64,000 nt of DNA, taken from NCBI RefSeq assembly GCF_030503855.1, contig NZ_CP129971.1:2852001-2916000 (forward strand), read 5' to 3'. The notes beneath the pieces are model-generated. The model made no database searches, was not told the origin of the DNA, and saw only the letters and a program-made list of their open reading frames with translations. The translations under genes and the position numbers were made by a program. This stretch comes from Marivirga salinae (GTDB taxonomy: Bacteria > Bacteroidota > Bacteroidia > Cytophagales > Cyclobacteriaceae). Below, piece after piece: positions 45,800 to 54,538 of the stretch (positions are counted from its first letter, which is position 1; each line of letters opens with the position of its first letter).

Positions 45800-47434
45800 T
45801 TAATTCGATTCTGATAAAATTTTATGTTCTAAACTCGCTTTTACAAATCGCACAAACAAAGGATGTGGATTTAAAACAGTACTTTTTAGCTCAGGATGAA
45901 ATTGTGTGCCCACAAACCAAGGATGCTCTGGAATCTCTACGATTTCGACTAATCCTGTTTTTGGATTAACTCCAGTAGCTTTCATGCCCGCAGCTTCAAT
46001 ATCCTGCAAATATCTATTATTAAATTCGTATCTGTGCCTATGACGCTCATTAATTTTAGTTTTTCCGTAAGCTTGGTATGATTTAGTATTCTTTTTTAGC
46101 TCACAAGCATAAGAACCCAATCGCATTGTACCTCCTTTTTGGGTAATGCTTTTTTGTTCTTCCATTAAATCAATGATAGGATTTTTAGTTTTAACCTCCA
46201 TTTCTGTTGAAGAAGCATCCTTTAATCCTAATACATTTCTTGCAAATTCAACTACGGCACATTGCATTCCTAAGCAAATGCCAAAGAAAGGAAGTTTTTC
46301 TTCACGGCAATATTTTATAGTTTCAATTTTCCCTTCAATACCTCTTTCTCCAAAACCAGGTGCCACTAATACACCATGAACATTGGCAAGTAATGATTCT
46401 ACATTTTCAGCATTTACCTCTTCAGAATGGATCCATTTTACGTTAACCTTAGTCTCATTTTCTGCACCAGCATGAATAAATGCCTCAGTAATAGACTTGT
46501 AAGCATCAGGTAATTCAATGTATTTACCAACTAAAGCAATATTGATATCTGAAATTGGATTTTTTAATTTCCCTAAGAAATTCTTCCATTGGGTCAACTC
46601 AGGCTCAACTTTATGTGATAGCTTCAATTTAGCTAAAACTCTTTCATCAAGCTTTTCTTTTCTCATTAGCAATGGCACATCATAAATTGAATCAGCATCC
46701 ATGGCTTCGATTACAGAATTGATGTTTACGTTGCAGAAAAGGGCTAATTTCTTTCTGATTTCTTGAGGTAATTTATGCTCTGTTCTGCAAACTAGAATAT
46801 CAGGTTGAATACCTGATTCAAGTAATTGCTTTACGGCATGCTGTGTAGGCTTAGTTTTTAATTCTCCAGCAGCTTTCAAATAGGGGATAAGGGTCAAATT
46901 AATAACTAGGAAGTTATTGGTTCCAACATCCCACTTTACTTGTCTTACGGCTTCAATAAAAGGTAAAGATTCAATATCACCTACACAACCTCCAATTTCT
47001 GTAATTACGATATCGTAATCGTTTTTTTCAGCTACAGCATAAATATTTCTTTTGATTTCATCAGTGATATGAGGAATTACCTGCACTGTTTTCCCTAAAT
47101 AGGCACCTTCACGCTCTTTTGTAATCACATTGTTGTAAATCCTTCCTGTAGTGACATTATTTTCCTGAGAGGTGTTGATGTTCAAAAACCGTTCATAATG
47201 ACCTAAATCCAGATCAGTTTCAGCACCATCTTCTGTTACAAAACACTCACCATGCTCATAAGGATTAAGAGTTCCAGGATCAATATTAATATAAGGGTCT
47301 AATTTTTGGATAGTAACTGAGAAACCACGCGCTTGTAGTAGTTTGGCTAGTGAAGCTGCGATAATACCCTTACCTAAAGATGAGGTTACACCACCAGTAA
47401 CAAATATGAATTTAGTGTTTTTTTGAGATGCCAT
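45800..47434 (-). CDS. pyrG: CTP synthase
   Basis: 544 residues, the usual length. The amidoligase part has [12 protein letters not shown] (P-loop), LDPYIN and [11 protein letters not shown]; the C-terminal glutaminase has the nucleophile Cys in GICLGMQ and His/Glu in QFHPE. It makes CTP from UTP with glutamine. Upstream -7 element at 47472-47479. Co-transcribed with yidC. Confidence 0.98.
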   Translation of the reverse strand: MASQKNTKFIFVTGGVTSSLGKGIIAASLAKLLQARGFSVTIQKLDPYINIDPGTLNPYEHGECFVTEDGAETDLDLGHYERFLNINTSQENNVTTGRIYNNVITKEREGAYLGKTVQVIPHITDEIKRNIYAVAEKNDYDIVITEIGGCVGDIESLPFIEAVRQVKWDVGTNNFLVINLTLIPYLKAAGELKTKPTQHAVKQLLESGIQPDILVCRTEHKLPQEIRKKLALFCNVNINSVIEAMDADSIYDVPLLMRKEKLDERVLAKLKLSHKVEPELTQWKNFLGKLKNPISDINIALVGKYIELPDAYKSITEAFIHAGAENETKVNVKWIHSEEVNAENVESLLANVHGVLVAPGFGERGIEGKIETIKYCREEKLPFFGICLGMQCAVVEFARNVLGLKDASSTEMEVKTKNPIIDLMEEQKSITQKGGTMRLGSYACELKKNTKSYQAYGKTKINERHRHRYEFNNRYLQDIEAAGMKATGVNPKTGLVEIVEIPEHPWFVGTQFHPELKSTVLNPHPLFVRFVKASLEHKILSESN

Positions 47435-47471
47435 AAGTTATTTTTGAAATGCCTGCTATACTTATGGGATA

Positions 47472-47479
47472 CAAAGGTA
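47472..47479 (-). promoter_or_regulatory. -7 element of pyrG-yidC
   Basis: TACCTTTG on the minus strand is an exact TAnnTTTG match, 37 bases before the pyrG start codon. No clear -33 was found. Confidence 0.55.
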
Positions 47480-47615
47480 GTATAAGCATTTTAAAATCTT
47501 CATCTATTTGAGATTTTAATGTTAATTTTTCTGCTCGTTTTATGGAATACTTTCACAATTAGGGGATTAATGATAAAATAAATTTAGATTATGATAAAGT
47601 AGTCTTTCAACCGTA

Positions 47616-48359
47616 TTATTCTAAAACAGTAAATTCATTAATATTTGGATATTCTTTAGCAGAAATCCAGGTGTCAAGCTGATCAATATTTACATTGAAA
47701 AAACTCTCATGTGCTTGCGATATTTTAGCTCCACCTGCTGTTGTGTGCCAATTTTCCCAGCTAAATTTGATTCCACCTATAGGAATAACCTGCACCCACA
47801 TTTTTACAAATTCAGGCATAGCTGTTTCCGAATTGATTAACCATAAATAGGAATCACCAGGAGTAACACCGCCACTTTTATAAGTTATCAAAAGTCCTTC
47901 TAAGTTCTCATCTTTTTGAGGCACATATCTTCTTTCTGTTCCAGCGTCTCTTACTTTGGTAATGGGATTGAGCCAAAAAGAATCATTTACCCAAATAGCA
48001 TAAGCATCTTTTAATAATTGCTTAAGTACTTCCTCTCTTTCAACTTTCTTGCCTTTAGCAAAAGCTACTCCTTCTTTGGAATCCAACTTGATGAATACAT
48101 CATAGTTTTCCCAAGAAACTTTAGCCCAATGCCTGTCTTTGTCCCAAACAAGATGATGTTTACCTGCGTAATCCCATTCCACTATGGCAATTTCCTGCCA
48201 AGCTGAATCATTTACAGCTGCTAACATTTTGTCAGCTAATTGCTCAGCTTTCGCTCCTTTTTCACCTTGAGGCAATTCTTCATCTAACACTAGATATGTA
48301 ATATAACCTACTAATCCTAAAACGATTAATACTATAAATATCCACTTTAAAATTTTCAT
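47616..48359 (-). CDS. Membrane-anchored protein of unknown function
   Basis: 247 residues. One N-terminal helix (MKILKWIFIVLIVLGLVGYITYLV) anchors a Trp-rich periplasmic domain (VEWDYAGKHHLVWD, HWAKVSWENYDVF). It recalls LolA-type or other beta-rich shells in a general way, but I recognise no family. It is the last gene of the four-gene operon after rsmG (10-base gap). Confidence 0.65.
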   Translation of the reverse strand: MKILKWIFIVLIVLGLVGYITYLVLDEELPQGEKGAKAEQLADKMLAAVNDSAWQEIAIVEWDYAGKHHLVWDKDRHWAKVSWENYDVFIKLDSKEGVAFAKGKKVEREEVLKQLLKDAYAIWVNDSFWLNPITKVRDAGTERRYVPQKDENLEGLLITYKSGGVTPGDSYLWLINSETAMPEFVKMWVQVIPIGGIKFSWENWHTTAGGAKISQAHESFFNVNIDQLDTWISAKEYPNINEFTVLE

Positions 48360-48369
48360 TGATCAACTA

Positions 48370-48993
48370 TTAGAAGGGTACAAAAACAATTTTCTTAGTC
48401 TCGAAAAAAGGTTCTGAAAAGTAATCAGAGATTGAAACTTCTTGATACATTCTTTTAATTTCCGCCATTTCTTCGTTTAAATCACCTCCTTTTAAGGCGA
48501 TGATTCCGCTATTTTCTTCTGGTTTATCAGAATGTACTTTTTCAATCACCCAATGTATGAATCCTTTCATTCGAGTAACGGCTCGGCTTATTACAAAGTC
48601 AAATTTACCTTTCGTTTTTTCAGCTCTTTGATGGAAGGCTTCCACGTTTTCCAAACCTAAACTTTCTGCAACTGCTTTTACCACTTTAATTTTCTTTCCA
48701 ATGGAGTCTACTAAAGTAAAGTGTGCATCAGGAAACATAATTGCTAACGGAATCCCTGGAAAACCGCCACCAGTTCCTACATCCAATATTTTCTTACCAG
48801 AAAGGTCTTGAAATTTCGCTATAGCTAATGCATGAAGAATATGTTTTTCATAAATATGCTCGATGTCTTTACGGGATACCACATTTATTTTTTCATTCCA
48901 CTCAGCATATAAATTGCCTAATTCTTGAAATTGTGCTTTTTGCTGTGCATTCAGATGAGGGAAATACTTTTCTACTATAGCACTACTGTCCAT
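48370..48993 (-). CDS. rsmG: 16S rRNA (guanine527-N7)-methyltransferase RsmG
   Basis: 207 residues, the usual length. SAM motif I is ILDVGTGGGFPGIPLA, followed by LVDSIGKKIKVV and the DFVISRAVTRMK segment typical of RsmG/GidB. It methylates N7 of G527 of 16S rRNA. It follows the sigma factor gene by one base, in the GT2-sigma-rsmG-hypothetical operon. Confidence 0.96.
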   Translation of the reverse strand: MDSSAIVEKYFPHLNAQQKAQFQELGNLYAEWNEKINVVSRKDIEHIYEKHILHALAIAKFQDLSGKKILDVGTGGGFPGIPLAIMFPDAHFTLVDSIGKKIKVVKAVAESLGLENVEAFHQRAEKTKGKFDFVISRAVTRMKGFIHWVIEKVHSDKPEENSGIIALKGGDLNEEMAEIKRMYQEVSISDYFSEPFFETKKIVFVPF

Positions 48994-48994
48994 A

Positions 48995-49612
48995 TTAGAA
49001 TTGAGTTTCTTTTCCAGTGATCAATTCACGCATTAATTCTCTTGAACGGTGAAGTTGCGCTTTAATAGTACCTAAAGGAGCCTCTAATTCAGTAGCTATT
49101 TCTTCATAAGACAATTCCTGGAAGTATCTTAATTTCACTAATCGCTGATATTTTGCAGGTAATTTATCCACAAACATGCGCATCAATTCAATTCTTTGTG
49201 TTTTAATAGCTTTATCTTGTGGGGTTAAATTCCCTTTGTCTTCCACATCCAATTCTACAGCATCCCCATTATCATCTGTATAAGATGAGTGAATACTGAT
49301 GGTTCTTAATTTCTTCTTTCGAATAAAATCAATTGCATTATTGGTTGCAATTCTAAAAAGCCAAGTACTGAAAGTGTAATCTTTTTTAAATCGATGAAGA
49401 CTTTTAAAGGCTTTAGAAAATGCCTCAATGGTTAAATCCTCCGCATCATCCACATTTCTCACCATTTTCAACACCATGTGATAAACAGGTTTTTTATATC
49501 TTTTCATCAACTCAGCATAAGCCATTTGGTCTTTGGCTATCACTGCTTGGTCAATGAGTCTAAAATCCTTTAATGCCTTCTCTGAAAAATTTCTATTTTT
49601 ATTTATTTCCAT
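48995..49612 (-). CDS. ECF-type RNA polymerase sigma factor
   Basis: 205 residues. Region 2 (MKRYKKPVYHMVLKMVRN-DDAEDLTIEAFSKAF...STWLFRIATN) and region 4 (LPAKYQRLVKLRYFQELSYEEIATEL...GTIKAQLHRSRE) are complete, joined by a linker. No anti-sigma gene is adjacent, which is unusual for typical ECF factors but common in this phylum. It overlaps the 3' end of the glycosyltransferase gene by 10 bases. Confidence 0.93.
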   Translation of the reverse strand: MEINKNRNFSEKALKDFRLIDQAVIAKDQMAYAELMKRYKKPVYHMVLKMVRNVDDAEDLTIEAFSKAFKSLHRFKKDYTFSTWLFRIATNNAIDFIRKKKLRTISIHSSYTDDNGDAVELDVEDKGNLTPQDKAIKTQRIELMRMFVDKLPAKYQRLVKLRYFQELSYEEIATELEAPLGTIKAQLHRSRELMRELITGKETQF

Positions 49613-50724
49613 TTAAGATGCTTTGTAAGTGAAGCATAAATTCCCCAAATCCAATAGTATAATATAAATAGGATTTCTAAAACGGGTAAATTGTAATGCG
49701 CATATTTAATCCCAAAATTAATGCTAAGCTTGTAAAATACGACATATTGTCCTACTATATACATTAAAATAAGGAAGCTTAAAATTAAACAATCAGTTGG
49801 ACTTCCCAACACTAAGCCTAATATAAATAAAATCCAGAGTAAAGTTTGTGAAAAATGGAAAATTCCTAATTTCAATTTATCTTTGAATTTATAATATTTC
49901 CCTACTGATAAATGCCTCTTTTTTTGTTTGAAAAACGAACTCCACTTATATTCTGGTATCGAAAAAGTCAAACTTTTAGAATCAGTACAAATTGAAGTGT
50001 TCTCTTTATTTGTATGTCTGTTAACCCATAAATCATCATCTCCGCCTAATATTGAGCTTAATTCTTTAAATCCTCCATTGGCTAAGAAAAATGATTTTCT
50101 GTATGCCATATTTCTACCGATACCCATGTAGGCTTCATTTTTGAAAGCAAATGATAAATAGAGCAAAGCGGTTTGTAATGTTTCAAATCGAATAAATTGA
50201 TTTAGCAGTCCTTTTCTCTTTTTGTATAAAGAAGCTCCTAAAACGATGGAAGCTGACTTTGTGAAAGATTGTGACATTCTGTCAACCCAATACTTGGATG
50301 CAGGCTGGCAATCTGCATCGCTTAATAAAATAATGTCGTTTTTTGCAAATTCTATACCTTTGGTAAGCGCATATTTTTTGGAATTAAAATTTTTAGGAGT
50401 TTTTTCAATGTGAATATACTTTAAATGGGGGTGGGATTCAGATTGCGAAATTAACCAATCTTTGCTTCCGTCATCGGACCGATCGTTTACTAAAATCACT
50501 TCATAATCATCAAATTCCTGATTTAAGAATAGAGCTAGGTTCTGCTTTAGGTTTTCAAGCTCGTTATGTGCACATATAATTACAGATACAGCTTCTTTTT
50601 TATGATTTTCTGTTGAAGATTGATTTGGGTTAAAAACAAATGTGAAAAAATACTTGAAATGGAAATACACTTGGATCAAAAATGCTATAATAAATATAAG
50701 ACTAATGAGGTGGATTTGATCCAT
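49603..50724 (-). CDS. Membrane glycosyltransferase, family GT2
   Basis: 373 residues. An N-terminal helix is followed by a GT-A domain with VSVIICAHNELENLKQNL, LVNDRSDDGS, the metal-binding LSDADCQP, GIGRNMAYRKSFF and GGDDDLWVNR, then three or so C-terminal membrane helices. The product (a surface polysaccharide or glycolipid) is unknown. It heads an operon with the sigma factor, rsmG and a hypothetical. Confidence 0.9.
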   Translation of the reverse strand: MDQIHLISLIFIIAFLIQVYFHFKYFFTFVFNPNQSSTENHKKEAVSVIICAHNELENLKQNLALFLNQEFDDYEVILVNDRSDDGSKDWLISQSESHPHLKYIHIEKTPKNFNSKKYALTKGIEFAKNDIILLSDADCQPASKYWVDRMSQSFTKSASIVLGASLYKKRKGLLNQFIRFETLQTALLYLSFAFKNEAYMGIGRNMAYRKSFFLANGGFKELSSILGGDDDLWVNRHTNKENTSICTDSKSLTFSIPEYKWSSFFKQKKRHLSVGKYYKFKDKLKLGIFHFSQTLLWILFILGLVLGSPTDCLILSFLILMYIVGQYVVFYKLSINFGIKYAHYNLPVLEILFILYYWIWGIYASLTKHLKWK

Positions 50725-50750
50725 ATTTTAAAATTGATTCAGCTTTTTGA

Positions 50751-50758
50751 CAAAGATA
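50751..50758 (-). promoter_or_regulatory. -7 element of the GT2 operon
   Basis: TATCTTTG on the minus strand matches TAnnTTTG and lies 26 bases before the GT2 start codon. It faces the tgt promoter 35 bases away. Confidence 0.5.
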
Positions 50759-50793
50759 TTGGAAAATAAAAACTATAAATTCTTAAGAAGCTA

Positions 50794-50801
50794 TATTTTT
50801 G
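50794..50801 (+). promoter_or_regulatory. -7 element of the tgt operon
   Basis: TATTTTTG lies seven bases before the tgt ATG, so the transcript should be leaderless or nearly so. Confidence 0.55.
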
Positions 50802-50808
50802 CATTCTT

Positions 50809-51939
50809 ATGCAATTTACGATTTCAAATAAAGATAAAAACTCAAATGCTCGTGCGGGTGAATTAACCACAGCACATGGCAATATCAAAACTCCTATTTT
50901 CATGCCTGTTGGTACTGCTGGTTCAGTAAAAGCTGTACATCAGCGTGAATTAAAGGAAGATATTCAGGCTCAAATTATTTTAGGGAATACCTATCATTTA
51001 TATCTGCGCCCTGGCTTAGATATATTGCAAAAAGCAGGCGGGCTTCATAAATTCAATGGTTGGGATAAGCCAATTTTGACGGATAGCGGTGGTTATCAGG
51101 TTTATAGCTTATCAGGAACAAGAAAAATTAAAGAAGAAGGTGTGACCTTTAAATCTCATATTGATGGCTCTTCTCATATTTTCAGTCCTGAGGGCGTGAT
51201 GGATATTCAGCGAAATATAGGAGCAGATATTATCATGGCTTTTGATGAATGTACTCCTTATCCATGTGATTACGAATATGCGAGGAAATCTATGGATATG
51301 ACTCACAGATGGTTGGATAGATGCATTAAGCAATTTGACAACACTGAAGGTCATTATGGCTTTGAGCAATCCTTATTTCCCATAGTGCAGGGCAGTACTT
51401 ATAAAGATTTAAGGAAAAGATCAGCAGAGGAAATAGCTTCAAAAGGCAGGGCTGGAAATGCAATTGGTGGTTTATCTGTTGGAGAACCAGCTGAAGACAT
51501 GTATGAAATGACCGAGTTAGTTTGTGATATTCTACCTCAAGATAAGCCTCGTTATCTGATGGGAGTGGGGACGCCAGCCAATATTTTGGAATGTATTGCT
51601 TTAGGAGTAGATATGTTTGACTGCGTAATGCCAACTCGAAATGCAAGAAATGGTATGTTATTTACCACAGAAGGGATCATCAATATAAGAAATAAAAAAT
51701 GGGAAGATGATTTTTCCGCTATTGATCCAACTTTAGGAACTTATGTGGACACTTTTTATTCAAAAGCTTATTTAAGACATTTAACACATTCAAAAGAAAT
51801 TCTCGCGGCTCAAATCGCCAGTATTCATAATTTAACTTTTTACCTTTGGTTGGTGGAGCAAGCTAGAGAACAAATTATATCTGGCACATTTTATGAGTGG
51901 AAGGGGAAAATGGTCAAAAAGTTAATGACTAGGTTGTAA
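50809..51939 (+). CDS. tgt: tRNA-guanine transglycosylase
   Basis: 376 residues, the usual length. The catalytic parts are intact: LTDSGGYQVYSL, AFDECTPYP, IVQGSTYKDLR and YLMGVGTPANILECIALGVDMFDCVMPTRNARNG. The three zinc cysteines of the usual CxCxxC, which precede the conserved YS(R/K)AYLxHL, are absent (DPTLGTYVDTFYSKAYLRHL); the IHNLTFYLWL region keeps its His. No cysteine occurs after the MFDC motif. It exchanges guanine-34 for preQ1 in tRNA anticodons. First gene of a four-gene operon. Confidence 0.94.
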   Translation: MQFTISNKDKNSNARAGELTTAHGNIKTPIFMPVGTAGSVKAVHQRELKEDIQAQIILGNTYHLYLRPGLDILQKAGGLHKFNGWDKPILTDSGGYQVYSLSGTRKIKEEGVTFKSHIDGSSHIFSPEGVMDIQRNIGADIIMAFDECTPYPCDYEYARKSMDMTHRWLDRCIKQFDNTEGHYGFEQSLFPIVQGSTYKDLRKRSAEEIASKGRAGNAIGGLSVGEPAEDMYEMTELVCDILPQDKPRYLMGVGTPANILECIALGVDMFDCVMPTRNARNGMLFTTEGIINIRNKKWEDDFSAIDPTLGTYVDTFYSKAYLRHLTHSKEILAAQIASIHNLTFYLWLVEQAREQIISGTFYEWKGKMVKKLMTRL

Positions 51940-51945
51940 AAATAT

Positions 51946-53019
51946 ATGAAGCTATTAGATAAATATATACTCAAAAAGTTCTTATCCACCTTTGTTTTTG
52001 TGGTGATTATTATTCTAGCGATAGTTACAGTAATTGACTATACCGAAAAGAATGATGATTTTATGGAGCATAATCTGACCTTTCTTCAGATTTTACCTTA
52101 TTATGGTGCATTTATTCCCTGGATAGGAAATTTGATTACACCGATTACAATTTTTATAGCAGCTGTATTTGTAACTTCTAAATTAGCAGGGCATACTGAA
52201 ATTGTTGCTATGTTGGCAAGTGGTATGAGTTTTAGAAGATTGTTAGTACCTTATATGATGGGTGCTGGCTTGGTCGCAATATCAAGTTTTTATTTAAATG
52301 CCTATGTTATCCCCGATGCTAATAAAACCAGAATAGCTTTTGAATCTGCCTATATTAAAAAACCATTTTATTTTACCGATAGAGATATTCATTTAAAAAT
52401 TGCCCCGGAGACCTATGCTTATATGGAAAGCTACAATAACCAACGGGATGTCGGATATCGCTTTACTTTGGAATTAATTGAAGATAGAAAGCTTATTGAA
52501 AAATTAAGTGCCAGAAGAATTGAATGGGATTCAGCCAAAAGCAGCTGGACTGTGAAAGACTGGACTTTAAGGAAATTTGATGGATTGGAAGAGGAATTTT
52601 CGGAGGGAAAGGAGATGGATACCGTACTCAATATCACACCCAAAGATTTTGGAAACACTTACGGTTTGCAAGAAACACTTACCCTAACTGAATTAAATGA
52701 TTATATCAATTTATTGAAAGAAAGAGGTGCTGACAATGTTAAAGTGTATCTAATTGAACGTTATATACGATTTATGGCTCCATTTGCGGCCATCATTTTA
52801 ACTTTTATCGGTGTGATAGTTTCATCCAAAAAGAAAAGGGGAGGAACAGGTTTTCAAATTGCTTTAGGGTTTGTGATAGCCTTTGTCTTTATTATATTCT
52901 TTATTTTAAGCAAAGCCATAGCAGAAAATTCTACTATGAATCCACTGCTAGCTGTTTGGCTTCCAAACATTACTTTTAGTATTGTAGGTTTGATTCTTTA
53001 TAAATTTGTACCTAGATGA
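51946..53019 (+). CDS. LptF/LptG-family lipopolysaccharide export permease
   Basis: 357 residues. Six membrane helices flank a periplasmic beta-jellyroll-like domain (about 130-260). The N-terminus (LDKYILKKFLSTFVFV) and the segment GHTEIVAMLASGMSFRRLLVPY are typical of YjgP/YjgQ. Two such proteins form the channel with LptB; which of the two this is cannot be told. It follows tgt by six bases and overlaps the EamA gene by four. Confidence 0.92.
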   Translation: MKLLDKYILKKFLSTFVFVVIIILAIVTVIDYTEKNDDFMEHNLTFLQILPYYGAFIPWIGNLITPITIFIAAVFVTSKLAGHTEIVAMLASGMSFRRLLVPYMMGAGLVAISSFYLNAYVIPDANKTRIAFESAYIKKPFYFTDRDIHLKIAPETYAYMESYNNQRDVGYRFTLELIEDRKLIEKLSARRIEWDSAKSSWTVKDWTLRKFDGLEEEFSEGKEMDTVLNITPKDFGNTYGLQETLTLTELNDYINLLKERGADNVKVYLIERYIRFMAPFAAIILTFIGVIVSSKKKRGGTGFQIALGFVIAFVFIIFFILSKAIAENSTMNPLLAVWLPNITFSIVGLILYKFVPR

Positions 53020-53927
53020 CAAATGAGGTAAAAAATTATGTGCAGCTGCATTTTATAGTTTTGATTTGGGGACTGACAGCTATTTTAGGTCTCTTAATTA
53101 ATATTTCTGCAGTAGCTGTAGTTTTTTACCGTACACTTTTCGCTACCGTCATACTTTTATTTTTACTTTACTTCTGGAAGCTTAGCTTTAAAATAGGCGT
53201 GAAAGAATTCCTGAAAATTATTGGAGTAGGTCTAATTATCGGTTTGCATTGGATTCTTTTTTTTGCTGCCGCTAGAGTTTCCACAGCCTCTGTATGTTTG
53301 GTGGGGATAGCCACTTGTTCTTTTTGGACGAGTTTGATAGAACCCATGATGAGCAGTAGAAAAGTGAAAATATATGAATTGGCATTGGGTATAATGGTGG
53401 TTATTGGGTTGTACATTATATTTAGTGTTGAATTTCAGTATATAGAAGGTCTAATTATGGCGATTTTAGCTGCTATGTTAGCCAGTGTATTTACCGTACT
53501 GAATGGTAAATTGACTCATCGCCACAACCATTATGTCATTACTTTTTATGAAATGATGGGAGCATTTATTGGTTCTGTTCTATTAATTCCTCTATATCTA
53601 TTCTATTTTGATACTGAAGTCCTAAATTTTATTCCAGTTGAATGGGACTGGCTTTACTTGATTATTTTAGCAGGTATTTGTACAGTCCTAGCTTTTTCAA
53701 TGTCTGTAAAAGTACAAAAAGTATTAAGCGCTTTTGTAGTAAATCTTACAGTTAACCTTGAGCCAATCTATGGAATTATTCTAGCTTTTCTTATTTTTGG
53801 TGAGGAAGAGAAAATGAGCCTTGGCTTTTACATAGGAACCGCTATCATTTTACTTTCTGTGCTTTGCTACCCTATGGTGAATAGGATTATGAAACGTAGA
53901 GCACTGCAAAGCGATTTAATCAGATAA
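53016..53927 (+). CDS. EamA-family drug/metabolite transporter
   Basis: 303 residues, ten membrane helices in two EamA repeats (ITNL-type start; FYRTLFATVILLFLLYFW, then the second-repeat motif NLEPIYGIILAFLIFGE). Substrate unknown. It begins inside the LPS permease gene (ATGA overlap) and belongs to the tgt operon. Confidence 0.92.
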   Translation: MTNEVKNYVQLHFIVLIWGLTAILGLLINISAVAVVFYRTLFATVILLFLLYFWKLSFKIGVKEFLKIIGVGLIIGLHWILFFAAARVSTASVCLVGIATCSFWTSLIEPMMSSRKVKIYELALGIMVVIGLYIIFSVEFQYIEGLIMAILAAMLASVFTVLNGKLTHRHNHYVITFYEMMGAFIGSVLLIPLYLFYFDTEVLNFIPVEWDWLYLIILAGICTVLAFSMSVKVQKVLSAFVVNLTVNLEPIYGIILAFLIFGEEEKMSLGFYIGTAIILLSVLCYPMVNRIMKRRALQSDLIR

Positions 53928-53935
53928 ATCATCTT

Positions 53936-54538
53936 ATGACATTGAGGATAAGCATTTTATTTATTTTTTTCACTTTTTTATCAATTAACATTCACGCGCA
54001 GAAGGATGTTACATTAGAATCACCAGAATTAGTTGAATCTAAGGTTGGAGAAGGAGTGGTATTCTTAGTTAAATATAATAAAGAGGATAATCCGCAGCTT
54101 AAACTTACATGGAAAAGCGATATTTTAGATGCTAAATTTGATGATCAAGAAGGTGAATTTTACTGGCAGACAAGCGGTGAGGATATCGGGCTTCATTCTG
54201 CTTACTTTTATTTAAAAGATACTGCGAAACAAATAATTGCCAGTTCTAAAACACTTATCAAAATTGATTCGAGAACTTCTGTCCCTTCTATTGATATGGA
54301 GCCAGATTCTCTTGATAGTCGTGCATTCATAAAACTATTACAAGGAGAAGAGTATAATCTTGAATTTATAGCTTCCACTCGGAATAGTCGAAATGCAGAT
54401 GATGTAGTACTCACTTATATTTGGAATAATGATACAGATCTAGCCACAATTGATCAGGCTGATACTCATGTAGTAGGTAACCGACTGTTACTCAATTGGA
54501 CTCCCAGTCAGAAGCAAGCGGCTGAAAAAGTATTTTGA
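53936..54538 (+). CDS. Periplasmic Ig/cadherin-like protein, N-terminal part (frameshifted)
   Basis: 200 residues to the stop. A signal peptide (to IHAQ) is followed by beta-strand repeats like cadherin or immunoglobulin modules. The stop at 54536 is caused by a +1 shift: dropping one A from the run at 54525-54529 reads AEKYFDLDLIA into the next segment. The downstream frame has no proper start (a TTG at 54540), so both parts are one gene of about 619 residues. It is the last gene of the tgt-lptF/G-EamA operon (8-base gap). Confidence 0.75.
   Translation: MTLRISILFIFFTFLSINIHAQKDVTLESPELVESKVGEGVVFLVKYNKEDNPQLKLTWKSDILDAKFDDQEGEFYWQTSGEDIGLHSAYFYLKDTAKQIIASSKTLIKIDSRTSVPSIDMEPDSLDSRAFIKLLQGEEYNLEFIASTRNSRNADDVVLTYIWNNDTDLATIDQADTHVVGNRLLLNWTPSQKQAAEKVF

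Noticed and set aside
47438..47447. TATTTTTG next to the pyrG start
   Set aside because: It lies on the plus strand while pyrG is on the minus strand; the correct orientation has TACCTTTG at 47472-47479.
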